This document shows, in pieces, positions 35,301 through 45,735 of a DNA stretch of 64,000 nucleotides. The stretch spans positions 1-64,000 of the forward strand of contig CAZSBG010000008.1 in assembly GCA_964605145.1 (NCBI GenBank), given 5' to 3'. The position numbers and the translations under genes were made by a program. The stretch is from CAZSBG01 sp964605145. Its GTDB lineage: Bacteria > Zhuqueibacterota > Zhuqueibacteria > Thermofontimicrobiales > Thermofontimicrobiaceae. Every line of letters begins with the position of its first letter. The first letter of the stretch is position 1. Below the pieces are notes generated by a model. That model saw only the letters and a list, made by a program, of their open reading frames with translations. It searched no databases and had not been told where the DNA came from.

Positions 35301-35489
35301 ATGATAAAAGTAGTTGTCGGGAATAATGAATCCATAGATCGAGCGATAACCCGCTTTAAAAAGAAATGTCAGCAGGCGGGAATATTGAGGGATTTCAAAA
35401 AGAACAGTTTTTTTCTGAAGCCAAGTGAAAAGAAAAGATTAAAACATGACAAGGCTGTTCGAAGACAGATGAGATTTCCTGATAGATAA
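35301..35489 (+). CDS. rpsU: 30S ribosomal protein S21
   Basis: 62 aa. MIKVVVGNNESIDRAITRFK is the S21 opening, and the basic C-terminal half (KKNSFFLKPSEKKRLKHDKA) fits the family and its usual size. S21 binds the 30S platform near the anti-Shine-Dalgarno region and aids initiation. Here it precedes the principal sigma factor gene by 220 bases on the same strand, echoing the rpsU-dnaG-rpoD operon of other bacteria but without dnaG. Confidence 0.95.
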   Translation: MIKVVVGNNESIDRAITRFKKKCQQAGILRDFKKNSFFLKPSEKKRLKHDKAVRRQMRFPDR

Positions 35490-35708
35490 AAATCTGAATT
35501 GAGCATAAATATTAGGGGTGATAGAGTAATTACGGACCTTCATTAAACTGAAAAAATGAATATATTAGATACTCCAGTAACCTCACATTCCATCCTATCT
35601 TATTCCAGTTTTAAATTAAATTAAAAAATTTATGTTAACAATAAATAATTTTCTGTAAGATATTAGTATAGTGTGTATTAAATTAAGTATGAATTTGTTG
35701 GATATTGT

Positions 35709-36566
35709 ATGGCAAAGAAGAAAAAAGTAGTTGGACCACGAACGAAACAATCTATCGAAAAGTATTTGGAAGAAATTGGAGGGTTCTCTCCATTACGGCC
35801 TGAAGAAGAAATTGATTTGGCGCGCAGTATTCGCAAGGGAAATGAGGAAGCGCTGGATAAGTTGGTAAAAGCGAATTTGCGGTTTGTGATCAGTGTTGCA
35901 AAAGAATATCAGGGACAGGGTTTGCCTCTGCAAGACCTGATTAGTGAGGGAAATTTGGGCTTAATCAAGGCTGCGCAGAGATTTGATGAAACACGTGGAT
36001 TTAAGTTTATTTCATACGCAGTCTGGTGGATTCGTCAGTCTATCTTGCAAGCTTTGGCTGAGCAATCTCGCGTCGTTCGCCTGCCGTTGAACCGGGTTGG
36101 TGCAATCAATAAAATCGGGCGCGCGCTGGAATCACTCGAAAAATCCTTTGGGCGCGAACCAAGCATGGACGAAGTCGCAACGAAAATGGAAATGAGTGTG
36201 TATGAAGTGGCTGATGTTGTGAAGACGTCCGCGCGTCATCTTTCTTTGGATGAGCCATTCAAGGAAGAAGATGGCAACAGTCTGTTGGATGTTATTGAAA
36301 GCGACCGCTATGCGCCACCAGACAATACGTTGATGAGAGAATCCCTTCAGGTTGAAATCGACAAAGTACTTTCGACGCTGAAGCCAAGAGAAGCTGAAAT
36401 TATTAAGCTCTATTTCGGACTGGAAGGAGACCGGCCGCTGACGCTTGAAGAAATTGGTGAACATTTTAAATTAACCCGCGAGCGGGTAAGACAGATCAAA
36501 GAAAAAGCGTTAAGGAGACTCCGCCACAGATCTCGATTGGAGCCACTCAGAAAGTATCTTGGCTAA
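35709..36566 (+). CDS. rpoD: Principal RNA polymerase sigma factor (sigma-70, region-1.1-less type)
   Basis: 285 aa. Region 1.2 at 15-50 (YLEEIGGFSPLRPEEEI), region 2 with ANLRFVISVAKEYQGQG, DLISEGNLGLIKAAQRFD and FISYAVWWIRQSI (the -10 reading helix), region 3 (RLPLNRVGAINKIGRAL), and region 4 with LTLEEIGEHFKLTRERVRQI as the -35 helix-turn-helix. It lacks region 1.1 and the non-conserved insert, as does the main sigma factor of Bacteroidota, to which it is closely similar in wording. A stationary-phase paralogue is possible but less likely. A strong terminator follows. Confidence 0.9.
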   Translation: MAKKKKVVGPRTKQSIEKYLEEIGGFSPLRPEEEIDLARSIRKGNEEALDKLVKANLRFVISVAKEYQGQGLPLQDLISEGNLGLIKAAQRFDETRGFKFISYAVWWIRQSILQALAEQSRVVRLPLNRVGAINKIGRALESLEKSFGREPSMDEVATKMEMSVYEVADVVKTSARHLSLDEPFKEEDGNSLLDVIESDRYAPPDNTLMRESLQVEIDKVLSTLKPREAEIIKLYFGLEGDRPLTLEEIGEHFKLTRERVRQIKEKALRRLRHRSRLEPLRKYLG

Positions 36567-36592
36567 TTCAAAGTTTTTAAATTCGATTTTCG

Positions 36593-36631
36593 CAGCCCTC
36601 ATTCATGTCAGGTGAGGGCTGTTTTATTTTT
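36593..36631 (+). terminator. Intrinsic terminator of the sigma factor gene
   Basis: CAGCCCTCA (36593-36601) pairs with TGAGGGCTG (36613-36621), followed by TTTTATTTTT, 27 bases after the sigma factor stop. Confidence 0.93.
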
Positions 36632-36765
36632 GTCGGATTATTTAAATTTTTATGAACTCAATCGGGATTGCCAAGTTTAAATTATTACAACAGCACAATG
36701 TATCAGCCAGGAGTTTAGAGAGTAAGAAGGAATATTTTAAATACAATGAATGAAGGAAATTTTGA

Positions 36766-37179
36766 ATGATAGAGCAAGGAATTGTAAGTAAAGTATATAA
36801 AAATTTGGCCTGGATCACTTTGAATCGCGGCGAACAGTGCGCCGGATGTACTGCCTGTAAATCGTTAGGAGAGAATAAAGTTGAAATTACGGCGTTGAAC
36901 AATTTATCGGCCAAACCAGGCGATAAAGTGGAAGTAGAGGTTGCGCCGGGGCAGGTGATAAAACACTCAGCAATAGTTTTTTTGATTCCGGTGTTTGGAT
37001 TGATTTTTGGATATTTTCTGGGAAATTCATATCTCACCAGAATTGGATTTTCAACTGAAGCAGCAGGAATTGTGGGGAGTCTCGGATTGATGGTGCTTTG
37101 CTTCATTGGTATCGTCAGCTACGACCGAATAATCGGCAATTCGCAGGAAAGTCACGCGAAGATTATACGGATAGTGTAA
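36766..37179 (+). CDS. RseC/MucC-family membrane protein
   Basis: 137 aa. An N-terminal small beta domain with a Cys cluster, GEQCAGCTACKS (C25, C28, C31), then PGDKVEVEVAPGQVIKHSAI and two membrane helices (about 65-85 and 98-118). That is the RseC-like layout: in Escherichia coli RseC is part of the SoxR-reducing system and is linked to RseA; in FCB genomes homologues usually accompany Rnf complexes. No rnf genes are visible here; the gene stands 70 bases ahead of the first PorU-like gene. Confidence 0.87.
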   Translation: MIEQGIVSKVYKNLAWITLNRGEQCAGCTACKSLGENKVEITALNNLSAKPGDKVEVEVAPGQVIKHSAIVFLIPVFGLIFGYFLGNSYLTRIGFSTEAAGIVGSLGLMVLCFIGIVSYDRIIGNSQESHAKIIRIV

Positions 37180-37248
37180 AATTGTACAAGCGCTATCCGT
37201 GAATGTTTGCTACAGATTTTAGTTCGCTGTTCATTTGGGAGAAACTAT

Positions 37249-40200
37249 TTGAGTCGAATTGCGTTATTTAAAATAATTTTCACTCTTTATTTCATGCTGT
37301 TTGGAATAGCATGTCTGCCTGTTTTTGCCGGTGATGTACAAATTTTGGAAAAATCCGAGCGCGGCATTACGTTTGAGTTTCAGCCCACGAACTGGCACAT
37401 CGAACCGGAATCGGTGGCAGGCATGCCATATTTTCGCGTCGGTTTCGATAAATGTATATATGACGTAAAACCTGGTGATCCTCTTTTACCTTCCCGACTG
37501 CTCATTTTTGCGCTTCCTCCGAAAGCCCGTGTTTCGATGCAGGTGATTCGCACCGAAATGGGTGATCAAATTAATGGCAAGCCTTTGCCAACTCCTACGA
37601 TTACTCAGGGGAAGCCGGTGAACTTGACCCATCTTGAAAATGAAGTTATCTATTCGGGCAATGCTGATTATCCGGAACATTTGGTTCATATCTCTCCCGA
37701 ATCTTCACTTCGGAACAACCATGTTATTGTACTTCGAATCTTTCCCGCCCGTTTTTCTCCTGCAAAAAATCTTATTCAATGCCATAAGCGATTTTTGATT
37801 CGTTTAAATTTTATCGGGGGAAGTGATGACTCATACGATTTGAAAGCCGGGAAAGATGACAATGCTTATTCGAGAATAGTGGTCAATTCTGACCAGGCCG
37901 GAAAATGGCGGCTGCCCGGGACACATACATCGCTTTCTAAAAAGTCGGGGAAGAAGATCAGCACTGGCGAATGGTATAAGATTTTTATTCAGGAAGAGGG
38001 TATATACAAAGTTACCGGAGCGGATTTGGAACGCGCCGGAATTCTGCTCAGCGCCATTGATGCGGTAAATCTTAAAATTTACAATAACGGCGGACGCGCT
38101 CTTCCGATATCGCTGGATGTAGCCCGGCCGGATAGTCTTATTGAAAATGCACTTTTTGTTGACGATGGCGACGATGGCAGCTTCAATGCAGAGGATTATT
38201 TTCTTTTCTATGGCAAATCAGTCAACAATTGGCAGTGGGATGAAACAGAGAAAATATTCCGGCATTACTTGCACCCGCACACGCGACAGAATGTCTATTG
38301 GCTGAACTGGCATGAGGGCGAGCCTGGCAAAAGAATGAAGGACGAAAGTTCACTACCGAACCATTCTGCAACTCTGGTTACGGATTTTCCTGATCATCGG
38401 TATATTGAACAGGAATATAAAAATCTTCTCAATTCCGGGATTCACTGGTTGGGGAATTATTTCAGCAACTCGGCGCTGCAAAGAAATTATCAGTTCGATT
38501 TGAGTGACGCGGTTCAGAATAAAGAGACGGTTGTGCGCGTTAATGTCGCAGGGATTTCCCAGGGCCGGCATTCGTTCCGGCTCTACCTGAATGAAACGTT
38601 CATTGGGCAGATTCCGGAATTCTACTCCAGCAGCGGGAGACTCATCAATATCCGCATGAAAGAATTCAGCGCCTCAATGCAAGGCGGCCTGTTGGATGGA
38701 TACAATAAAGTCACGCTGGAATACATTCCTTTCACCGAAACCGCTTTGGCTTACCTGGACTGGATTGAACTATCGTTCTTTCGGGAATTGATGGCACGAG
38801 ATAATGAGTTGTTATTCTGCAGTCCGGATTCGTTCGGATTATTTCAGTACCAGGTGAAAGATTTTTCAACCGATCAAATAGAAATTTTTGATATCAGTGA
38901 ATATGATGATGTAAAACGAATGACGGATTGGCACTGGCAGAATGGCGTTATTACTTTCGTCGATTCGAGCTCATCCCATATCCCGAAAAAATACGCGGCC
39001 ATTACTACGGCTAATTTCAGGAAGCCTGTCCAAATTGAAAGAGACCACACTTCATCGCTGAGGGATTACGCAAATGGCGCGGATTATATCATCATCGCCT
39101 ATGATGATTTTTATGACGCTGCCCTTGGATTGAAAAGTCTCAGAGAGAATTTCGATACACTGAAAACAGAAGTGGTGAAAATTTCCCAGATTTATGATGA
39201 ATTTTCCTGGGGCCTGCCTGACGTTGTTGCCATACGGGATTTCATTCGATACACATTTTACCATTGGAAAATTCGTCCATCCTATGTGATGTTATTTGGC
39301 GATGGCGATTTTGATTATAAAAATATTCTTTCGCCAAATGACCCGAACTGGATTCCGACATTTGAGACAGCCGAGCTGGATGAGGGCTCCAGCCGGGCGC
39401 GCGATGACTGGTTTGTTTGCGTGGCAGGCAACGATAATTTAATGGATATGGCAATTGGCAGAATTCCAGTGCAAAATCCGGATGAAGCGTTCAAGGTTGT
39501 TGAAAAAATTGTCGATTACGAAACTCACCCGGACATCGGGGATTGGTGCAACACGATTACCATGGTGGCGGACGATGAATTTGAGAGCGGCGGCAATTTC
39601 GATAGTATCGACCATATTCCGGATGCGGAAACCATTGCAGAAGACTTCATACCGAAATCCTATGACATAAAAAAAGTTTACCTGACCGAGTACCCGGCGG
39701 TTTACGATGCTTCAGTTTCCGGAATACGAAAACCGGCAGCACAGCAGGCGCTCATCGAACGAATAAATCACGGAAACCTCATCGTAAATTTTATCGGTCA
39801 TGGCAACGAGCGCGTGTGGGCGCATGAAAATGTCCTGAATATTTCGGATGATTTGCCGCGCATCCGAAATGGCTCCCGGCAGGCTTTCTGGATTGCTGCG
39901 ACTTGCAATTTTGGCAGATTCGACAATCCCATGATGCAAAGTTTCGCTGAGGAGCTTGTGAACCTGAGTGGACGTGGGGCCATTGCGGTATTTAGCGCCT
40001 GTCGGCTGGCAATTCCCTATGCCAATGTCCGACTGAATGAGGCAATATACGAACATCTTTTCAAATCCTCCCACGAAAGCATCCGAATCGGAGATGTGGT
40101 GACCGCGGCGAAAAATTCGGTCGGCAATAATGAAAATGATCAATTTTTTCATCTGTTGGGCGATCCTGCTCTTCGGATTATCCGCCCCTCGTGCCTCCCG

Positions 40201-41232
40201 CAAATTTCCGAATATTCGCCTGATTCGATGAAAGCCCTGTGCAAAATGAGTGTTACAGGAACCGTTAACTCGCTGGATGATTTCGGAACAGACATGCAGG
40301 GAACGATTCTGTTAAAAGTATTCGATTCGAAGAAAGACAGGATTTATCAGGTAAGGGAAGGGGAGCAGTATCATTATAAACTGCCCGGCAACACGATTTT
40401 CCGCGGCACGGTTTCGGTGACACATGGAGGGTATTCATCTGAATTTATGATTCCAAAAGACATCACCTATGGTGGAACAGATGGCAGGCTGAGCCTCTTT
40501 TTCCAGGATGATAGAATGTATGGCGCCGGATTTAAGGACGGGATTCCGGTCGGGGGTACAGAATTAAATTTCACAGACACCGAGGGCCCGCAGATTACCA
40601 TTGATTTTGAAGGACAGGATTTTATGTCCGGAGGCTTCATTGAACCGAATGCGGTGCTGAATATTTCAGTGAGGGATGAATTGAGCGGTGTGAATATAAT
40701 CGGTGACATTGGGCATAAAATTTCCATGGTGCTGGATGAGGTAAAAGATAAAAAAATCGATTTAACAGATTATTTTCATTATGACATGGATAGCTATATC
40801 TCAGGAAACATTGTTTATTCATTGGAGGATTTGGAAAAGGGATATCACACCATTCGTGTGAAAGCGTGGGATAATTTTAATAATTCTGCGGAAGCCAGCG
40901 CTGAATTTACCGTGGTCAGTCCGGATGAATTGGTGCTTCGCGATGTTTTAAATTATCCCAATCCATTTTCTTCCAACACTGAATTCACCTTTTGGACGAA
41001 TCAACCCTGCGAAGTGGATATAAAAATATTCACCATTTCCGGACGGCTCATCAGAAGGCTGGAACATTTATGGGCAGTCACGGGCTTCAATCGTTTTGCG
41101 TGGGATGGTCGGGACCGGGATGGGGATCCTTTGGCCAATGGCGTCTATCTCTATCAGATTAAAGCCTCGCGCAACCTGGGAGCGAAAAAAATATCCGCGC
41201 AGGAGATAGAAAGATGCGTAATTCTCAGGTAA
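37249..41232 (+). CDS. PorU-like C25 cysteine protease (T9SS sortase family), copy 1
   Basis: 1327 aa from TTG 37249, chosen because GGGAGA lies 7 nt upstream; the frame is open to 37207. A Sec signal peptide (about 1-27, ends VFAG), an N-terminal beta domain (VQILEKSERGITFEF...), a middle domain with LKIYNNGGRALP and DYFLFYGKSVNNW, then a C25 (gingipain/PorU) catalytic domain: AIRDFI, GDGDFDYKNI, LIVNFIGHGNE (H851), IAATCNFGRFDNP (C886) and HLLGDPALRI. The C-terminus is an 85-residue sorting-like domain (LNYPNPFSS, GRLIRRL, GVYLYQI, ending CVILR). PorU removes sorting domains and transfers cargo to the cell surface. It is followed by a tandem paralogue. Confidence 0.9.
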   Translation: MSRIALFKIIFTLYFMLFGIACLPVFAGDVQILEKSERGITFEFQPTNWHIEPESVAGMPYFRVGFDKCIYDVKPGDPLLPSRLLIFALPPKARVSMQVIRTEMGDQINGKPLPTPTITQGKPVNLTHLENEVIYSGNADYPEHLVHISPESSLRNNHVIVLRIFPARFSPAKNLIQCHKRFLIRLNFIGGSDDSYDLKAGKDDNAYSRIVVNSDQAGKWRLPGTHTSLSKKSGKKISTGEWYKIFIQEEGIYKVTGADLERAGILLSAIDAVNLKIYNNGGRALPISLDVARPDSLIENALFVDDGDDGSFNAEDYFLFYGKSVNNWQWDETEKIFRHYLHPHTRQNVYWLNWHEGEPGKRMKDESSLPNHSATLVTDFPDHRYIEQEYKNLLNSGIHWLGNYFSNSALQRNYQFDLSDAVQNKETVVRVNVAGISQGRHSFRLYLNETFIGQIPEFYSSSGRLINIRMKEFSASMQGGLLDGYNKVTLEYIPFTETALAYLDWIELSFFRELMARDNELLFCSPDSFGLFQYQVKDFSTDQIEIFDISEYDDVKRMTDWHWQNGVITFVDSSSSHIPKKYAAITTANFRKPVQIERDHTSSLRDYANGADYIIIAYDDFYDAALGLKSLRENFDTLKTEVVKISQIYDEFSWGLPDVVAIRDFIRYTFYHWKIRPSYVMLFGDGDFDYKNILSPNDPNWIPTFETAELDEGSSRARDDWFVCVAGNDNLMDMAIGRIPVQNPDEAFKVVEKIVDYETHPDIGDWCNTITMVADDEFESGGNFDSIDHIPDAETIAEDFIPKSYDIKKVYLTEYPAVYDASVSGIRKPAAQQALIERINHGNLIVNFIGHGNERVWAHENVLNISDDLPRIRNGSRQAFWIAATCNFGRFDNPMMQSFAEELVNLSGRGAIAVFSACRLAIPYANVRLNEAIYEHLFKSSHESIRIGDVVTAAKNSVGNNENDQFFHLLGDPALRIIRPSCLPQISEYSPDSMKALCKMSVTGTVNSLDDFGTDMQGTILLKVFDSKKDRIYQVREGEQYHYKLPGNTIFRGTVSVTHGGYSSEFMIPKDITYGGTDGRLSLFFQDDRMYGAGFKDGIPVGGTELNFTDTEGPQITIDFEGQDFMSGGFIEPNAVLNISVRDELSGVNIIGDIGHKISMVLDEVKDKKIDLTDYFHYDMDSYISGNIVYSLEDLEKGYHTIRVKAWDNFNNSAEASAEFTVVSPDELVLRDVLNYPNPFSSNTEFTFWTNQPCEVDIKIFTISGRLIRRLEHLWAVTGFNRFAWDGRDRDGDPLANGVYLYQIKASRNLGAKKISAQEIERCVILR

Positions 41233-41362
41233 TTGCAGAACAGATTTTAATTTCAATCGTATAATATTCTTTATCAAATTTTTGTGCAGATTAATTAAAA
41301 GACAAGCTTTATCAATCGAATACCCGCGTTATGATCTGATGTTTTTTTTGGAGCTGATTCAA

Positions 41363-44300
41363 ATGAAAAATAAAATATTTTGCAGAAAATATATCGCTCA
41401 ATTTCTTCTGGTTCTGTTAATGATAAGTTCTCCGCTCATAATTTTTGGGCAGGATGGCATTCAACTACTTTCCTCGGATGCTGCCGGAGTGACTCTTCAA
41501 TATACCCCGGAAATTGATCGAATTGATACCATGCGTATCAATAATGAAGATTACTTTAAAATCCATGTTTCCAATGCTGCGTTGGTAGGTGAGCCTGGTC
41601 AGCCCATGCTGCCAGCCCGTATTTTGAAAGTGGGAATCCCTCTTGAATCCACGCCAACGGTTCAATTGGTATCCTCAGATTTCGAGACGATGCAGGGGAA
41701 AGTGCTGCCTTCGCCATCAATGCATTCGGAAAATCGGTTCCGGTACGAGCCAGATGGCCAGTCATACCGGCTCAACGAAGCTATGCCCCAAAATGCTGTC
41801 CAACAAAACGGAACAGGATTCATCCGAGATCAACGGGTGTTTGAAATTCTGGTCCATCCGGTTCAAACAAAAAGCGGATTGAACCAGATTACGCTTTACA
41901 AAAAAATGATTATTCGAGTGAACTTCCATGGGAATGGAGAAGGGAGCTCACTCACAATCCGGAAATTACAGGATGAAGAATTCTATCGCAATGTGGTTGT
42001 CAATTTCGAGCAATCTCGGAATTGGCTCAAACCAAAAATGAGAAAACTGTCGCGTAAAAATTCTTTCTTTCAGTCAGGCGAAGCATTGAAAATTTCTGTT
42101 CACCGCGAAGCCATGTACAAACTCACCGGCAGCGACCTTCTCAGCGCCGGCGTTGACATCGGTTCGATTGACCCAAATACTTTTCGCTTGTTCAATAATG
42201 GCGGTCGGGAACTTCCGCAAAGCACAGTTGCCAATCGAGCGGATTCACTAATTGAAAACGCCATCCGGGTTTACGATGGCGGCGATGGTATTTTCAATGA
42301 TACCGATTACATCGTTTTCTATGGCAAATCAGTCAATGGTTGGGAACCTTTATCGGAAACAAGTCCCTATTATCAGCATTATCTCAATCATTATACGGAA
42401 TTCAATGTATATTTTCTGACCTGGAGTGGATCAACCCAGGGGAAAAGAATGGCAGGCAGAGTTTCGGTATCCGAGCCCTCACTTCTGCCAACACCGTACA
42501 CACTCGGTCTTTATTATAAGGAAGATGAAATTAATAATTATCTCGATTCCGGGCTGCACTGGTTTGGCCGACTGATGGCCGGCACCAATGATGAGCAGCG
42601 ATACAGCGCGTACCTTCCCAATGCGCGCACATCTCAAAACACGATGTATTTTCGATTTCAGTTTCACACGCTCACATACGGGCAGCATCAGTTCAATATA
42701 CTTCTCAATGACCAGTTGGTTGATGTGATTACAATCAGCAGCAGCCGTTTGCAAACCAATACAGTTTCGAAAATACTTTCACTGTCGGCCTCCGGCTACA
42801 ATAGCTTTAAAATTCAATATCATGGCGATACTTCAGAAAGCCAGTCTTATGTGGATTGGTTTGAAATTCAATATGAAAAGGAACTGGTTGCGGAAGATAA
42901 TTTCCTGCTTTTCCACCAGGTCGATGATGGGCCCGAAAAATACCGGGTGACCAATTTCACCAGCAATCTCATTGAAGTATACGATATCACAGATTCGGAG
43001 AATGTTCAATACGTGACCAACACTGAAATTGCGTCCGGCACCGTAACGTTCGTGGATACTGCAGTTGGTTTTCCGAGGCACAGGTTCCTGGCGACGACAA
43101 CCGGAGCTTATGCTATTCCGGAACGCATGGAGTTCATTCAGTTCGCCGATTTGAGAAACCAACTGGCCGGCGCGGAATTCATAATCATAACGCATGAAGA
43201 TTTTTATGAAGCTGTTCAACCGTTAAAACAACACCGCGAGAGTCGCGATAGTATTTCTACAACGATTGTAAAAATTTCAGATATTTTTAATGAATTTTCC
43301 TGGGGGCTTGTTGATCCTGTCGCCATTCGGGATTTCATTAAATTTGCCTATGATAATTGGACTGTCACGCCAAAATATGTGCTGCTCGCCGGCGATGGGG
43401 ATTATGACTACAAGAATATTATGAGCGATCTGGATAAAAACTGGCTGCCTCCATTTCAAACTTCAGAACTCAATGAGAACGCCAACAGAACAATGGATGA
43501 ATGGTTTGTGCTGGTGAGCGGCGATGATTATGATCCCGATTTGGCCATTGGGCGCTTTCCGGTTCAGACCGCTGAAGAGATGCAAAATGTGGTGGAAAAA
43601 ATTATTCACTACGAAACAACGCCGGCGCTGGATATGGGCAGTACGGTTCCGCTCGAGGACTGGAGAAACATTATCACCATGGTCGGCGATGACGAATACC
43701 ATAATCCCGGCAGCCAGAATGAAACCATGCACACCCGGGATGCTGAATATATCATGGAAAATTATATTCCAAAATATTTCAATAAGGACAAAATATATTT
43801 GATCGAATATCCGGCCATCCAGAATCCATCCATTTCCGGCTATATGAAACCGGCAGCCACCGAAGCGCTGCTCAAACGGATTCATGATGGCACACTCATT
43901 TTGAATTTTATTGGACATGGTGCGCCACCGATCTGGGCGGATGAGCGAGTGCTGCTGGAAAGTAGAGATATGGATCGCATATTGAATTATGGCAGGCTCC
44001 CGTTTTGGGTGGCTGCAACCTGCGATTTCGGCCGCTTTGATGATCCCATGGAGCAGGGCATGGCTGAAAAATTATTCGCAGCCAAAGATCGCGGGGGCAT
44101 CGCGTTTTTAACATCCGCACGATTGGCCTACGCTACCGATAACACAGCATTAAACCGACAATTTTTCACGCAACTATTTAATGGTGAATCACCTTCGGCC
44201 AGACTTGGCGTTGCTTTGATACATGCCAAAATCAATAATTACAGCATGACCAATGATCAGAAATATCACCTTTATGGCGATCCTACCATGCGACTGGCCG

Positions 44301-45394
44301 GCCCTGAGTTGCGGGCAAACATTCAGTCCGTAAATCCTGATTCACTCAAAGCGCTGAGTGAAATTACCATTGCCGGTGATGTGAATGATACAACAAATCA
44401 AACAAATGAATTTGATGGCAAAGCATTGTTGAAAGTGTTTGATTCGAAAAAAAATATGGTGTACACCACCAAATTCGGTTCCCAAATCAGGTATGTCGCC
44501 TCGGGAAGAACCATTTTTCGTGGACTGATTCCGGTACAGCAGAATGAATTTGGAGCAACGTTTATCGTTCCAAAGGACATCACCTACGGCGGGAAGCTGG
44601 GAAGAATCAGCCTTTATTTTGCAGATGAAACGATAGAAGGAGTTGGCCATAAGGATTCACTGTTTGTTGGAGGCACATCAGTATTGCAGGATGGCGAGGG
44701 TCCGCTTGTGAAAATAGGTTTTGTCGGACAGAATTTTGCAGACGGCAATTTGGTTCCCTCCGATGCAATTATGCAAATTGATATTGCGGACAGCATCAGC
44801 GGGGTGAATATTGCCGGTGATATCGGGCATAATATTACCATGACCGTAGATGACAATGACGCGAATGCCATCAGCCTAACTGACCTGTTCAACTACCATG
44901 AAGGCAGTTTTAAGGCAGGAAAAATATTGTACGATTTTTCCACATATCAGAATTCCAATACTGAAGAGAATGGCTCCGGATCACAATATGGATTGCATCC
45001 AGGGGATCATCGTATTGCCATAAAAGCATGGGATAATTTCAATAATTCGACTATTGCAACAGCTTATTTTACAGTGGTTTCCGGCGATGATTTAAAACTT
45101 AAAAATGTACTTAATTATCCAAATCCGTTTCAATCTTCAACGACGTTTACATTTGTGGTCAGCCAACCCTGCCAGGCCACAATTAAAATTTTCACTATTG
45201 GCGGTCGCCTTATTCAGACGATCGACAATGTTGCCGGTGCAGCCGGCTTAAACCAGGTTTACTGGGATGGAAGAGACCGGGATAATGATGTTTTGGCCAA
45301 TGGTGTGTATCTTTATAAGATTGCCGTGTCTGCCACAGAAGGGGGGAAGACACTGAAAGATGAATATGTGGGAAAGCTTGTTATTGCCCAGTAA
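41363..45394 (+). CDS. PorU-like C25 cysteine protease (T9SS sortase family), copy 2
   Basis: 1343 aa from ATG 41363, preceded by GGAG 9 nt upstream (an in-frame start at 41339 and the frame to 41282 lack a site). Built as copy 1: signal peptide to IFGQ, N-terminal beta domain, FRLFNNGGRELP, DYIVFYGKSVNGW, AIRDFI, GDGDYDYKNI, LILNFIGHGAPP (H852), VAATCDFGRFDDP (C887), HLYGDPTMRL, and a closing domain (LNYPNPFQS, GGRLIQTI, GVYLYKI). The His-Cys spacing (35 residues) is the same in both. The catalytic pair is intact, so both copies may be active. Which is the general sortase cannot be told. Confidence 0.9.
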   Translation: MKNKIFCRKYIAQFLLVLLMISSPLIIFGQDGIQLLSSDAAGVTLQYTPEIDRIDTMRINNEDYFKIHVSNAALVGEPGQPMLPARILKVGIPLESTPTVQLVSSDFETMQGKVLPSPSMHSENRFRYEPDGQSYRLNEAMPQNAVQQNGTGFIRDQRVFEILVHPVQTKSGLNQITLYKKMIIRVNFHGNGEGSSLTIRKLQDEEFYRNVVVNFEQSRNWLKPKMRKLSRKNSFFQSGEALKISVHREAMYKLTGSDLLSAGVDIGSIDPNTFRLFNNGGRELPQSTVANRADSLIENAIRVYDGGDGIFNDTDYIVFYGKSVNGWEPLSETSPYYQHYLNHYTEFNVYFLTWSGSTQGKRMAGRVSVSEPSLLPTPYTLGLYYKEDEINNYLDSGLHWFGRLMAGTNDEQRYSAYLPNARTSQNTMYFRFQFHTLTYGQHQFNILLNDQLVDVITISSSRLQTNTVSKILSLSASGYNSFKIQYHGDTSESQSYVDWFEIQYEKELVAEDNFLLFHQVDDGPEKYRVTNFTSNLIEVYDITDSENVQYVTNTEIASGTVTFVDTAVGFPRHRFLATTTGAYAIPERMEFIQFADLRNQLAGAEFIIITHEDFYEAVQPLKQHRESRDSISTTIVKISDIFNEFSWGLVDPVAIRDFIKFAYDNWTVTPKYVLLAGDGDYDYKNIMSDLDKNWLPPFQTSELNENANRTMDEWFVLVSGDDYDPDLAIGRFPVQTAEEMQNVVEKIIHYETTPALDMGSTVPLEDWRNIITMVGDDEYHNPGSQNETMHTRDAEYIMENYIPKYFNKDKIYLIEYPAIQNPSISGYMKPAATEALLKRIHDGTLILNFIGHGAPPIWADERVLLESRDMDRILNYGRLPFWVAATCDFGRFDDPMEQGMAEKLFAAKDRGGIAFLTSARLAYATDNTALNRQFFTQLFNGESPSARLGVALIHAKINNYSMTNDQKYHLYGDPTMRLAGPELRANIQSVNPDSLKALSEITIAGDVNDTTNQTNEFDGKALLKVFDSKKNMVYTTKFGSQIRYVASGRTIFRGLIPVQQNEFGATFIVPKDITYGGKLGRISLYFADETIEGVGHKDSLFVGGTSVLQDGEGPLVKIGFVGQNFADGNLVPSDAIMQIDIADSISGVNIAGDIGHNITMTVDDNDANAISLTDLFNYHEGSFKAGKILYDFSTYQNSNTEENGSGSQYGLHPGDHRIAIKAWDNFNNSTIATAYFTVVSGDDLKLKNVLNYPNPFQSSTTFTFVVSQPCQATIKIFTIGGRLIQTIDNVAGAAGLNQVYWDGRDRDNDVLANGVYLYKIAVSATEGGKTLKDEYVGKLVIAQ

Positions 45395-45735
45395 ATAAAA
45401 AAGGGTTCTCCGTTTGGAGAACCCAAAATCATATTGCGGAACAGCTAATTCGGGTCAAATGCGCTGTTTAGGTTGGATTTTTTTAGGTTCGGCACCTCCT
45501 GCAAATTTTACAATGCGTTAAAATGCGAAAAGATTCCAAATCTATTTGATAACGGCTGGAAAATCGCAAAATACATGCCAATGATTTTCAAAAGAGATAT
45601 GCCTGTTCGATTGATTTTAATGCATTATAAAAATAATAAGATAAGCGGTTTAAACGAGACGGTCGAAACTATTTATTTATAAAATAAACTGTATCATGGT
45701 GGAACAGTGGCTTGGCATGAGACACTGTTTAATGG
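45395..45735. other. Intergenic region after the PorU-like pair
   Basis: 341 bases. It holds the hairpin at 45403-45424. A 69-codon frame (45473-45682) has no ribosome binding site, signal or motif and is not accepted as a gene. Nothing else was recognised until the methyltransferase start. Confidence 0.4.
45397..45424 (-). terminator. Hairpin downstream of PorU-like copy 2
   Basis: GGGTTCTCC (45403-45411) and GGAGAACCC (45416-45424) form a perfect stem with a GTTT loop 8 bases after the stop. The T-run is on the minus strand (AAAAAA before the stem), so as a terminator it is better for minus-strand readthrough, but the strong stem may still end plus-strand transcripts. Confidence 0.6.

Noticed and set aside
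45473..45682. 69-codon plus-strand frame after the PorU-like pair
   Set aside because: No ribosome binding site, signal or recognisable motif.
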